Of a stretch of 14,146 nt of DNA, positions 7,148 to 13,299 are shown piece after piece. Below the pieces are notes generated by a model that was not told the DNA's origin, ran no database searches, and was given only the letters and a program-made list of their open reading frames with translations. Position numbers and translations under genes: made by a program. Numbering within the stretch: position 1 is the first letter of the stretch; every line of letters starts with the position of its first letter. The stretch spans positions 1 to 14,146 of the forward strand of contig JAUZPI010000098.1 in the NCBI GenBank assembly GCA_030706015.1. Direction: 5' to 3'. Source of the DNA: Bacillota bacterium. Lineage in GTDB: Bacteria; Bacillota; Clostridia; Clostridiales; Clostridiaceae.

Positions 7148-7882
7148 CTATTTGCGTTTATCTAGGTTCTTGGAAATATATATTTCATGTTCTATATAAC
7201 GTGAACTTGTAAATACAATACTTGGGTTTAATGTCCATACAGAAACTCCATCATTTTTAGGTGTAACTTGTCCTGTAAGAACTTCTTTTCTATCTGCAAC
7301 TAGAGTTAACCATCTTTCTCCTACTTGCTTCATAAGAGTTTCCTCTCCTCCATGGTAATGTATGTCATCTATTCCCTCCATTTTGTTCTTTCCATAAATC
7401 ATTACACTCACAAAAACACCTCTATTAATAGCTTTAATAAGGTCATTATAAAGAACTGCTGCTTCCTCATCCCAAAGTGAAACCATTATATTATCTTTAG
7501 CTTCATTAATTATTTGGCTAGCCTTTTGCATAATTAAATCATACCCTTTAATATTCCAAGCATAATCAATATGTTGTTGTGTGCTTAAGGACGGTAAGCT
7601 TTCTCGTAATGTATTTATGGATTTTTCAAATTTATTCTGTGCATTCTTTAATAATTCCTCTGGAGGTAATGGAACATACTTAGCTGGTTCACCAGCAATT
7701 GTAAGAACTATTCCTGAGTTAGTGAGTCTTGAAATATTTTCATAAACTTTAGCCTGTGGCACTCCAGATAGTTTACTTAATTCATAGCCTGTAGCAGGAC
7801 TTTTCTGTAATAAAGCAACATATATTTTTGCTTCATAATTAGTAAAGCCAATCCTCTGCATTTCTTTCAATAATTCATCCAC
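7148..7882 (-). CDS. TrmB-family transcriptional regulator
   Basis: DNA-binding regulator of 244 residues. Residues 1-70 form the TrmB winged helix: LQRIGFTNYEAKIY-like opening, helix-turn-helix GYELSKLSGVPQAKVYENIS, and wing GIVLTIAGEPAKYVPLPPEE. A coiled helix follows (about 75-100), then a ligand-binding/PLD-like domain with strands NIMVSLWDEEAAVL and VFVSVMIYG. TrmB proteins in archaea and bacteria often sense sugars or small molecules. The start is GTG at 7882 with AAGGAG nine bases upstream. It is first in an operon with the PhzF-family gene. A 16-bp inverted repeat just after its promoter suggests autoregulation. The effector is unknown. Confidence 0.88.
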   Translation of the reverse strand: MDELLKEMQRIGFTNYEAKIYVALLQKSPATGYELSKLSGVPQAKVYENISRLTNSGIVLTIAGEPAKYVPLPPEELLKNAQNKFEKSINTLRESLPSLSTQQHIDYAWNIKGYDLIMQKASQIINEAKDNIMVSLWDEEAAVLYNDLIKAINRGVFVSVMIYGKNKMEGIDDIHYHGGEETLMKQVGERWLTLVADRKEVLTGQVTPKNDGVSVWTLNPSIVFTSSRYIEHEIYISKNLDKRK

Positions 7883-7926
7883 AAGTATTATCTCCTTTAA
7901 ATATTTATAACTAAAACATTAACTAC

Positions 7927-7973
7927 TTTAGTAGGTACTAAAATAAATATATACTAATTTATAACTTTTGTAA
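7927..7973 (-). promoter_or_regulatory. Promoter and inverted-repeat operator of the trmB-phzF operon
   Basis: On the minus strand TTACAA (7968-7973) and TATATT (7946-7951) are separated by 16 bases and could be the -35 and -10. Three bases after the -10 lies TTTAGTA-GG-TACTAAA in plus-strand reading (7927-7942), a perfect inverted repeat with 7-bp arms that would cover the transcription start. This position suits repression by the TrmB-type protein encoded next. The assignment is inference from position and symmetry. Confidence 0.42.
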
Positions 7974-8054
7974 ATATAGAATTAAGCTCAACTAAGTTAA
8001 TATTCATAATAAAAACTATTTATCCCTCTTATTTTGCTTTCAACCTTATCTTTG
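7974..8054. other. Gene-free AT-rich stretch
   Basis: Between the trmB promoter and the short remnant at 8055-8135 I see no gene, clear terminator or repeat. Confidence 0.3.
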
Positions 8055-8135
8055 TCAATAAAAGATATATTTCATATCCAATAAATGCTCCCAATCAAAC
8101 TTTGATATGATATTCCAAAATTCATTTTCACCCAT
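8055..8135 (-). pseudogene. 26-codon ORF, possible N-terminal remnant of a DUF4240-like gene
   Basis: A short frame starts with ATG about 20 bases after the histidine phosphatase stop. It reads MGENEFWNIISKFDWE and then ends within ten residues. The pattern ENxFWxIIxxFDW recalls the N-terminus of small DUF4240-type proteins, as I remember them, which are normally well over 100 residues. The preceding AGAGAA is a weak ribosome-binding site. Likely a truncated gene; the rest of the domain is not visible in other frames. Confidence 0.25.
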
Positions 8136-8155
8136 AGTTATTTTATTTTCTCTAA

Positions 8156-8698
8156 TTACTTTTTATATAGATGTAATGTTCCATTTTTAGCTATTGGCCT
8201 CTTGGGTATATTCTGTCCTCTAAATCCCCTTCTTTTAAGTTCTCTTTCAATCACTGTCATCAAGAAACCATGGCAAACGATTAATATATTAGTATCTAAT
8301 TCCGTATCTAAACTATTAAGAAACTCATTTATTCGCTTTTGTGTATCCTTTTTGGTTTCTGCTTGAGATTTATGATGAAAATTCCAAGCTATTCTTGCTG
8401 CAATACACCAAAATCTATGAGGAAGTTTTAATTTAGTTTTACATATAGGTGATAAAGGAACTTCTCTCAACAATTGAGTTTTTATTATTTCACCTTTAAA
8501 AATAGTTTCAGAAGTTTTGATTGCCCTAGGTAAATCACTTGAAAAACACTTGTCCCATTTTATGTTTTGCGTTTCAAATTTATTTTCTATTACACCACTA
8601 ACGTCATATTTTACCATCCATTTTTCAAAATCATTCGATGTCATAAATACCTGTGCATCACAATCAACCTTAAAATGTCTAACTAATCCTATGTACAT
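8156..8698 (-). CDS. Histidine phosphatase superfamily protein (phosphoglycerate mutase-like)
   Basis: Soluble phosphatase-fold protein of 180 residues. The phosphohistidine motif is LVRHF with R7 and H8; the usual third residue G of RHG is replaced by F. The other pocket residues are present: R58 in CFSSDLPRAIKTSE, E79 in LREVPLSP, and H143 in LIVCHGFLM. The set R-H-R-E-H is complete, so activity is likely despite the RHF variant. This branch (cobC/phosphoglycerate mutase-like) dephosphorylates small metabolites; the substrate is not predictable here. The start is firm: AAGGAGG lies just upstream of the ATG. The gene appears monocistronic, with a type 1 repeat about 75 bases upstream. Confidence 0.85.
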   Translation of the reverse strand: MYIGLVRHFKVDCDAQVFMTSNDFEKWMVKYDVSGVIENKFETQNIKWDKCFSSDLPRAIKTSETIFKGEIIKTQLLREVPLSPICKTKLKLPHRFWCIAARIAWNFHHKSQAETKKDTQKRINEFLNSLDTELDTNILIVCHGFLMTVIERELKRRGFRGQNIPKRPIAKNGTLHLYKK

Positions 8699-8775
8699 TA
8701 TTTCCTCCTTGTAAACTTGGCATTGACCAAAAACTTTTTCAACTGAATTTTTAATAGATTAATTCACAAAAATCT

Positions 8776-8906
8776 ATAAGTCCCAATTAACACCATTATA
8801 CACTAACTGGATAATAATGACTATAAATGCTGTATATGATTTTTAACACCATACTCTAACACCGCCTAAATATATTTTTTATGAAAATAAAAAGAGTCCA
8901 GCACCA
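8776..8906. repeat. Dispersed repeat type 1, copy B
   Basis: Second and more complete copy of the element at 1655-1780, same orientation. It begins TAAGTCCCAATTAAC, runs through CCATTATACA and GCCTAAATATA and leads into the hairpin at 8895-8934. As with copy A, its left edge lies close upstream of a minus-strand gene (the histidine phosphatase). Confidence 0.75.
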
Positions 8907-8940
8907 CAATTCAATTTGAACTCTGTGCTAGACTTTAAAT
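8881..8940 (-). terminator. Repeat hairpin copy B, probable terminator
   Basis: AGTCCAGCAC (8895-8904) pairs with GTGCTAGACT (8925-8934), nine of ten positions. The loop itself contains TTCAA-T-TTGAA. On the minus strand the stem is followed by CTTTTTATTTT, a strong T-tract, so it should end transcripts of the gene at 9065-9475. It is one of three complete copies (with 9527-9566 and 12524-12567). Confidence 0.65.
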
Positions 8941-9064
8941 AAAGGTACTGCTCTTACCTTCTCTCTTCATTATTTCATAAGCCATATAAGTTAATCGTTA
9001 ACTAAAGGATATATTATTTATAATATAAGGCCATGCATTAATAGAATACGAATCAACTAGTGTT

Positions 9065-9475
9065 TTATTTTAACCCATAGAAATGCTTATTCGGATTTTC
9101 TTTTCCTTTTTCAATTGCTTTATACCATCTTTTTGATAACTCCGAATCAGTATCAATTCTCTTTAGAAATCTTATGTTTTCATATATAATCTCTATATCA
9201 AAGGAGTCACCAGCGTATTCATTAAGAAATAATTCAATAATTATTGGTAGTTCATCATCGTTTATATATTTACTTTCAATATCCCCAAAGTTATATTTAT
9301 TAATTGTATCACTCCATATCTCCCAAGCGGCCGGGTCAGCAGAAATACAGTCTACAAATGTAATTGGACTTAAATCACCAAGTAAATCCCCTAAATCATC
9401 ATCTTTGCTTTCCCAATAAAATGAATCAACAAACCAAAACATCGTTAAATAACCTTCTTGAACTGATAATCTCAT
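9065..9475 (-). CDS. Small acidic protein of unknown function
   Basis: A 136-residue soluble protein with no signal peptide or membrane segment. It is strongly acidic, with clusters such as ESKDDDLGDLLGD (22-34) and INDDELP, and rich in aromatics (MFWFVDSFYWE at 12-22; WEIWSDTINKYNF). I do not recognise the family. The start is firm: GAGGAGG lies about five bases upstream of the ATG. A 14-bp palindrome (9502-9515) and hairpin C lie just upstream, hairpin B downstream, so it is transcribed alone. Size, acidity and position next to a decayed nuclease-type gene would suit an immunity or antitoxin-like protein, but no toxin partner is visible and this is speculation. Confidence 0.72.
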   Translation of the reverse strand: MRLSVQEGYLTMFWFVDSFYWESKDDDLGDLLGDLSPITFVDCISADPAAWEIWSDTINKYNFGDIESKYINDDELPIIIELFLNEYAGDSFDIEIIYENIRFLKRIDTDSELSKRWYKAIEKGKENPNKHFYGLK

Positions 9476-9501
9476 TTTGTCCTCCTCACAATGTTTAACA
9501 A

Positions 9502-9515
9502 TAAAGAATTCTTTA
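9502..9515. promoter_or_regulatory. 14-bp palindrome upstream of the small acidic protein gene
   Basis: TAAAGAATTCTTTA is perfectly symmetric and lies about 27 bases before the start codon of the 9065-9475 gene, between its ribosome-binding site and hairpin C. It may be an operator, or chance in AT-rich DNA. Confidence 0.25.
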
Positions 9516-9572
9516 AAAATAAAAAGAGTCCAGCCCTACAATTTAATTTGAACTCTGTGCTAGACTTTAAAT
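9516..9572 (-). terminator. Repeat hairpin copy C, probable terminator
   Basis: AGTCCAGCCC (9527-9536) pairs with GTGCTAGACT (9557-9566) with two mismatches, making it the weakest stem of the three copies. The sequence outside and in the loop (AATTTGAACTCTGTGCTAGACTTT region) is nearly identical to copy B. On the minus strand a T-tract (CTTTTTATTTTT) follows. It lies just downstream of the decayed ATPase/nuclease gene. Confidence 0.6.
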
Positions 9573-9590
9573 ATATGTATTGTACCTATT

Positions 9591-11242
9591 CTATACTGTT
9601 ACTTCAAATATAGCTTTTCCCTGCACTCTCACCCATTGAGACTTATATTCCTTATTCTTGTTGAAATTAAAGATAAGGAGCTATCCTGTACTTAATCTAT
9701 GGATTTCTAAGTAGTCAGCCAATTGAGCTTCTCCCTTTGCGGTATATTTTTCACCGTTCCATATTTTTAGTTCAATAATATGTCGTTCATTTCCGTAAGT
9801 AATGACTATATCCATTCTCTTGTTTTGCCTTGTCTGGGGCTCTACAAAGGCTGAAGCCTTTACCGTTTAGAATTGGCTTTAAGTAGGCCAGAAAAATCAG
9901 CCTACCATTTGATTCATAAAAATATTCATCTTCTTCCCTATATTGCTCATACATAAACAGAGTTCTTAGCGTCAAAGACGCTTAGAAATCGTTATCCAGG
10001 GACGTATCAGCCGTTATCTCCAGCTTATTGAAGCGGGAGTATTACGGCTGGTAGTCATCGGATAAATTCTTGAAACTTTAAAAGAAGTTTCTCCATATTA
10101 AGCTTGCCACTGTCTATAAAATCGCTCTTATCAATCTGAGGAAACCGTAAAGCAAGTGTCTGAAGCTCTTTTTGAGCTATCAAGTAGTCATACAGCAAAG
10201 CTTCAAATATGGTATTGTGTATAGCAAGGCTTCCCTCTCTTTCTGAGAAAATGCCGTACATAATCCCTTTTTCGTATACAAAAGGGTTATAGGAAATATG
10301 TCTCCCTTTCACCAATATTTCATTGACAGCCGCTTTTATTTCTTCATAGTTTTCCAAGTTTTTAATAACGTCATCAAAAAGAGTATTATGTTCATTTAAG
10401 GTCATTTTAATGGCCTTTTCCAAGCCTTTTACTGTCCAATCTCTTTCCAGATACTCATCTATATTTTTACATATTCTGCTTACTAGATATGGATATCCGC
10501 TGGTAAAACTTCTAATCTCTTCTGATATGAGCTTAGTATCCATTTTTATTCCTGTATCATTAACATAATCCTTTAACATGGTTTCTATTTCTTGTGCCGA
10601 AAAGGACATATCCAGTCTGAAGTCAGCAGCAATATTCCAGGGTGAATTGAAAACCCTATCCCTCTCTTCTCTTATTTTAAGCTTGATATTTTTAATATCA
10701 TTGACTCCGCCCAAAATAACACTTTTAAAAGTTAAATCTTCTTTTGCTGCCATAGCCATATATTTATTTCTCAGTACACCTAAAAATTGCATAAATATTC
10801 TGTTCCCGCTGCTTTTATCTACTTCATCTATTATTAAAATTACATCCTTATTGCAGCCTTCAATAAGATTTGTAATATTTTCCGATAATTCCTTGAAGCT
10901 CTTTGTCTTACCTGCATATGCTTTCAAGATTGAATATAATTCTTTATTGGTAAACCTTACTCCAAAAGCGAAGACATCAAAAATGCTTCTGCAGAACCCC
11001 TCTTCCGTTTGAAACATTTCATCTCCTATGCCTTCAAAGCTTGTCTTTATGACTATATACTTTTTATTCAATTCTTCAACAAGCCTGTTAAGAGTAGTAG
11101 TTTTACCGTACTGCCTTGGACGATTTATAGTAAAATAGGTTTCCCTATCAATCATCTTCAGTATTTTATTTAACTTATCACCTATATCAACCATATAATG
11201 CTTCTCAGGAATGCATAAACCTGTAACATTAAATTCTTTCAT
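9591..11242 (-). pseudogene. Broken AAA-ATPase-like gene with C-terminal PD-(D/E)XK nuclease domain
   Basis: The N-terminal 395 residues are intact: Walker A-like NRPRQYGKTTTL, Walker B LIIDEVDK, and the FTSGYPYLVSRIC segment of AAA-ATPase-like proteins (PF09820 group as I recall it). That family normally continues into a PD-(D/E)XK nuclease-like domain (PF08011 group). Here the continuation exists but is broken three times. A 104-bp insertion (9958-10061) ends the frame after KFQEF. Beyond it EQYREEDEYFYESNGRLIF resumes in a shifted frame. Near 9855 one extra base moves FVEPQTRQNKRMDIVITYGN into a third frame. At 9681-9683 TAG replaces an expected Tyr codon before LLIFNF. The nuclease motif D...ELK (MDIVI, IIELKIW) is still readable. 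Frame would otherwise end at 9591. I start at ATG 11242 because the longer TTG-started frame has no ribosome-binding site. The truncated ATPase could still be made. The family role is not well established. Confidence 0.85.
9958..10061. mobile_element. 104-bp hairpin-rich insertion flanked by ATAAA direct repeats
   Basis: The segment interrupts the ATPase/nuclease gene exactly between copies of ATAAA at 9953-9957 and 10062-10066. Removing it with one copy (109 bases) rejoins GAA-TTT-ATG-TAT-GAG in frame, giving the family-like KFQEFMYEQYREED. Hand count gives 50 G+C in 104 (48%), far above the gene around it. It holds two hairpins. One has 11-bp arms with one mismatch (9963-9973/9977-9987, loop AAA). 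The other has CAGCCGT, CTCC and GCTT pairing with AAGC, GGAG and ACGGCTG (10008-10050, loop ATTG). There is no transposase and no terminal inverted repeat. Either a MITE-like element with a 5-bp target duplication or a palindrome-ended IS200/IS605-type derivative. Confidence 0.65.
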
Positions 11243-11399
11243 AAAATTCTTTTCCCCATTTCTCAAGTCTTAGTTTGATTTACCAAATATCATAATTATC
11301 GTTTCAATCTCTTATTATATTATAAACTATAATTCATTTATAATAAAAACTTTATGTTGGTGTTTACTATTGTTTTCACTTCGAAATTCTTATTAATTT
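11243..11399. other. Gene-free AT-rich stretch upstream of the ATPase gene
   Basis: Very AT-rich. On the minus strand TATAATATAAT near 11310 could serve as a -10 for the ATPase gene, but no convincing -35 is seen. Nothing else recognised. Confidence 0.25.
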
Positions 11400-11540
11400 C
11401 TTAAGCCATTAACTTCATCAATAGATAATGCGGTTTTAACAGCTTTTATTTCATCAACTTTTGTATTTCTTTATACGGATTACATTTTGCCAAAACCACC
11501 CTTTCAATTGTAGCATCAAATGGTTCAAAGTCTCTCCTAA
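11400..11540 (-). pseudogene. Decayed coding fragment, family not recognised
   Basis: On the minus strand one frame reads RRDFEPFDATIERVVLAKCN then PYKEIQK and stops. A shifted frame continues from the same point as KVDEIKAVKTALSIDEVNGL followed by a stop. The two pieces join smoothly with one frameshift and have protein-like composition, so this looks like the tail of a former gene. No start codon or ribosome-binding site of quality is present. It lies between the VOC gene stop and the ATPase gene. Confidence 0.35.
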
Positions 11541-11546
11541 CTATGT

Positions 11547-11903
11547 TTAAGAATAATGTTCAACATATTCAACGATAGTACTATCTAAATGTTTTACAGT
11601 CATATTCATTCCTGTAGGAACTTCCCTTAAATCTCTAATAATTGTAGCTCCATTATCTAATAAAAAATCCTTAAATTCAATAATTGAATCAACTAAAAAT
11701 GTTGCTTGTGTATCTCTAAATGGCTTTAGTGCTTCATCAGAACCAGCAAGAATTAAAATGTTTCTTATTTGTGCTAATTCTAAATTTACTTGAGAATACT
11801 TAAATCTCAAATTGCATTTTTCATTCAATACTTTTTCGTAAAATTCTATTGATTGCTCAATATCATTCACATAAAATCGATTTAATATTTGCTTTACTTT
11901 CAT
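11547..11903 (-). CDS. VOC-family protein (glyoxalase/bleomycin-resistance fold)
   Basis: Single-domain protein of 118 residues with the betaalphabetabetabeta repeat of the vicinal oxygen chelate superfamily. It opens with LNRFYVNDIEQSIEFYEKVL (7-26), the diagnostic first strand and helix with FYEKVL. The second half has FLVDSIIEFKDFLLDNGATI and ends with the strand VKHLDSTIVEYVEH. A Glu in the last strand fits a metal ligand, but the full ligand set of glyoxalase I is not evident, so enzymatic activity is uncertain; drug binding, as in bleomycin-resistance proteins, is an alternative. The ATG at 11903 has GGGAGG about seven bases upstream, so I drop a five-codon upstream extension. It is divergent from an HxlR-family regulator that probably controls it. 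Confidence 0.85.
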   Translation of the reverse strand: MKVKQILNRFYVNDIEQSIEFYEKVLNEKCNLRFKYSQVNLELAQIRNILILAGSDEALKPFRDTQATFLVDSIIEFKDFLLDNGATIIRDLREVPTGMNMTVKHLDSTIVEYVEHYS

Positions 11904-12136
11904 TGTGATTCCTCCCAATAATGTATAGTAAGTTACAACTTTGTACTAATCCTAAAACCTTGATTAATACGCTCTTAAAGAATTTTAATACTCTTTAAAG
12001 TATCATTCATTCTTTCACTCCACTTCTGTTAAAGATTAAATATTTTATCATCTCGCTTCGCATTCTGTTTGAATAATTACATGTAATTTATTATAATTGT
12101 AGTAACTAATTACATTTGTTACAAGTACTATTATTT

Positions 12137-12153
12137 TTTGTACTAAGTACAAA
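12137..12153. promoter_or_regulatory. Candidate HxlR operator between VOC and hxlR-family genes
   Basis: TTTGTACTAAGTACAAA is a perfect 17-bp palindrome about 27 bases before the hxlR-family start codon. Further GTAC cores lie at 12125-12128 and 12158-12161, and another in front of the VOC gene at 11943-11946 (TTGTACTAA). HxlR-family (DUF24) regulators bind short palindromes of GTAC-like half-sites beside their own genes, as known for B. subtilis members. The 276-base intergenic also carries AATTACATGTAATT, a 14-bp palindrome at 12075-12088. Confidence 0.5.
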
Positions 12154-12179
12154 TTATGTACTTAGCAATGGAGGTATTC

Positions 12180-12515
12180 ATGGATAGAAAAGAAAAACTA
12201 TTAGAGATTCAGTGCCCTGTTGCCCTTGTTCAAACTGTCCTTGGTGGTAAATGGAAAATATTGATAATGTGGCGTTTAAAAGATGGAGTTAGGCGCTTTA
12301 ACGAACTTCAAAAGTCTTTACCAAGTATAAGACAAAGTTCATTAACTAAAGAACTTAGAGAACTGGAAGTGGATGGGCTTATTCGTAGGGAAGTATATAA
12401 GGAAGTTCCTCCTAAAGTTGAATACTCGTTAACAGACATTGGAGAAAATTTTTTAAAGGTTATCCTTGGCATGGGTGAATGGGGACTACAATATAGTAAC
12501 TTTTTAAAAAGTTAA
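12180..12515 (+). CDS. HxlR-family winged-helix transcriptional regulator
   Basis: DNA-binding protein of 111 residues, the typical size. CPVALVQTVLGGKWKILIMW near the N-terminus carries the single conserved Cys that serves as redox or electrophile sensor in B. subtilis relatives such as YodB and HypR. RRFNELQKSLPSIRQSSLTK is the helix-turn-helix with the family pattern RFNELQ, followed by the wing EVPPKVEYSLTDIG. The frame opens eight codons earlier, but the ATG at 12180 has GGAGG five bases upstream and is the better start. It is divergent from the VOC gene, with GTAC palindromes between them, so it probably represses that gene and itself, perhaps released by electrophiles or aldehydes (inference). 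Only complete plus-strand gene in the window. Confidence 0.9.
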   Translation: MDRKEKLLEIQCPVALVQTVLGGKWKILIMWRLKDGVRRFNELQKSLPSIRQSSLTKELRELEVDGLIRREVYKEVPPKVEYSLTDIGENFLKVILGMGEWGLQYSNFLKS

Positions 12516-12572
12516 AAATAATAAGAGTCTAACACCTTAATTTAATTTGAACTAAGTGTTAGACTCTAAATA
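12516..12572. terminator. Repeat hairpin copy D, shared terminator of convergent genes
   Basis: AGAGTCTAACAC (12524-12535) and GTGTTAGACTCT (12556-12567) form a perfect 12-bp stem. It starts nine bases after the hxlR-family stop and ends about 39 bases before the methyltransferase stop on the other strand. The loop AATTTAATTTGAACTAA and the following TAAATAAAGGTAC match copies B and C. On the minus strand the stem is followed by TTATTATTTTT. Probably bidirectional. Confidence 0.72.
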
Positions 12573-12605
12573 AAGGTACTTTAGAACCTATTGGTTCTAT
12601 TCATC

Positions 12606-13169
12606 CTAATATTTTTTTCTTAAACGAAAAACTCCATTAAGTTTATCTAATTCTTCAAAGGGAGCATTTCTTATAGCATCACGTGGTGTCCAAAGTGGTA
12701 CTTTAGTCCAAATTGCAAGAACTCCACCAGGTTTTAATAACCTATAAGTTTCTTTGGAGAGTTTCTTCATAGATATAACTGGGGCAGGTACAACACCGTA
12801 GAGAAGAATTAAATCAAACATAGACTCTCCAAAAGAAGAACTCATGGCGTCATCTTTCTTAACTAGTACATTTTTTATATTTAACTCATCAACTTTCCTT
12901 TGAGTTTCTTCAACTGCCATAGGATTAATGTCTGTAGAATACAGTTTTCCTTCACTACCTAATACTTGGGAAGCAGGTATCGAAAAAAAACCAGATCCGC
13001 ACCCAATCTCCAAAACTGTTTGACCAGGCTGTATACCTGAACCTTTAAGTAATACCTCAGGATTGTCATATTTTAATCTTGAAGGACTGTCCAACCAATT
13101 TAACATCTTTCTATAAACTCTTCTTCCACCTTCAGTTTCACCGCTTAACAAAAAGTCTCTTATTCCCAT
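12606..13169 (-). CDS. Class I SAM-dependent methyltransferase
   Basis: Soluble methyltransferase of 187 residues. Motif I, LEIGCGSGF, is at 53-61; the acidic residue binding the ribose, D80 in YSTDINP, follows after the second strand. FDLILLYGVVPAP is the motif IV region and LLKPGGVLAIW is the post-strand 4 signature. An N-terminal helix pair with RVYRKMLNWLDSP precedes the fold. Frame extends 30 codons upstream, but GGGAGGAG lies close before the ATG at 13169, and the extension is hydrophobic leader-like sequence covering the intergenic. It follows the TetR gene by about 130 bases, with a copy of the TetR operator in front, so it is probably part of the TetR regulon. Substrate unknown: small molecule, lipid or drug are all possible. 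Confidence 0.85.
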   Translation of the reverse strand: MGIRDFLLSGETEGGRRVYRKMLNWLDSPSRLKYDNPEVLLKGSGIQPGQTVLEIGCGSGFFSIPASQVLGSEGKLYSTDINPMAVEETQRKVDELNIKNVLVKKDDAMSSSFGESMFDLILLYGVVPAPVISMKKLSKETYRLLKPGGVLAIWTKVPLWTPRDAIRNAPFEELDKLNGVFRLRKKY

Positions 13170-13262
13170 TATTAACTCCTCCCTTAATACCAATAATATT
13201 AGCTTAATGAAATTTATAATATATTCCTTAGCCTTTAAACTAAGTAATTTATAAATCATCGC

Positions 13263-13288
13263 AATAAAGAGCAGACGTTCCTTATTAT
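13263..13288. promoter_or_regulatory. Second copy of the TetR operator, in front of the methyltransferase gene
   Basis: AATAAAGAGC (13263-13272) and GTTCCTTATT (13277-13286) flank AGAC, followed by AT. Compared with the site at 13862-13889, the right arm is identical and the left arm differs at one base. On the minus strand TATCAT precedes it at the same distance as TATAAT precedes the other copy, so it probably covers a transcription start about 110 bases before the methyltransferase start codon. The -35 region is poor. Confidence 0.6.
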
Positions 13289-13299
13289 GATAAAAAATT

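Noticed and set aside
9010..9027. Inverted repeat TATATTAT-TT-ATAATATA
   Set aside because: Entirely A/T in an AT-rich stretch; such symmetry is expected by chance and no function is suggested by position.
10578..11012. 144-codon plus-strand frame opposite the ATPase gene
   Set aside because: Antisense shadow of a frame with clear Walker motifs; composition is low-complexity Ser/Leu/Ile.
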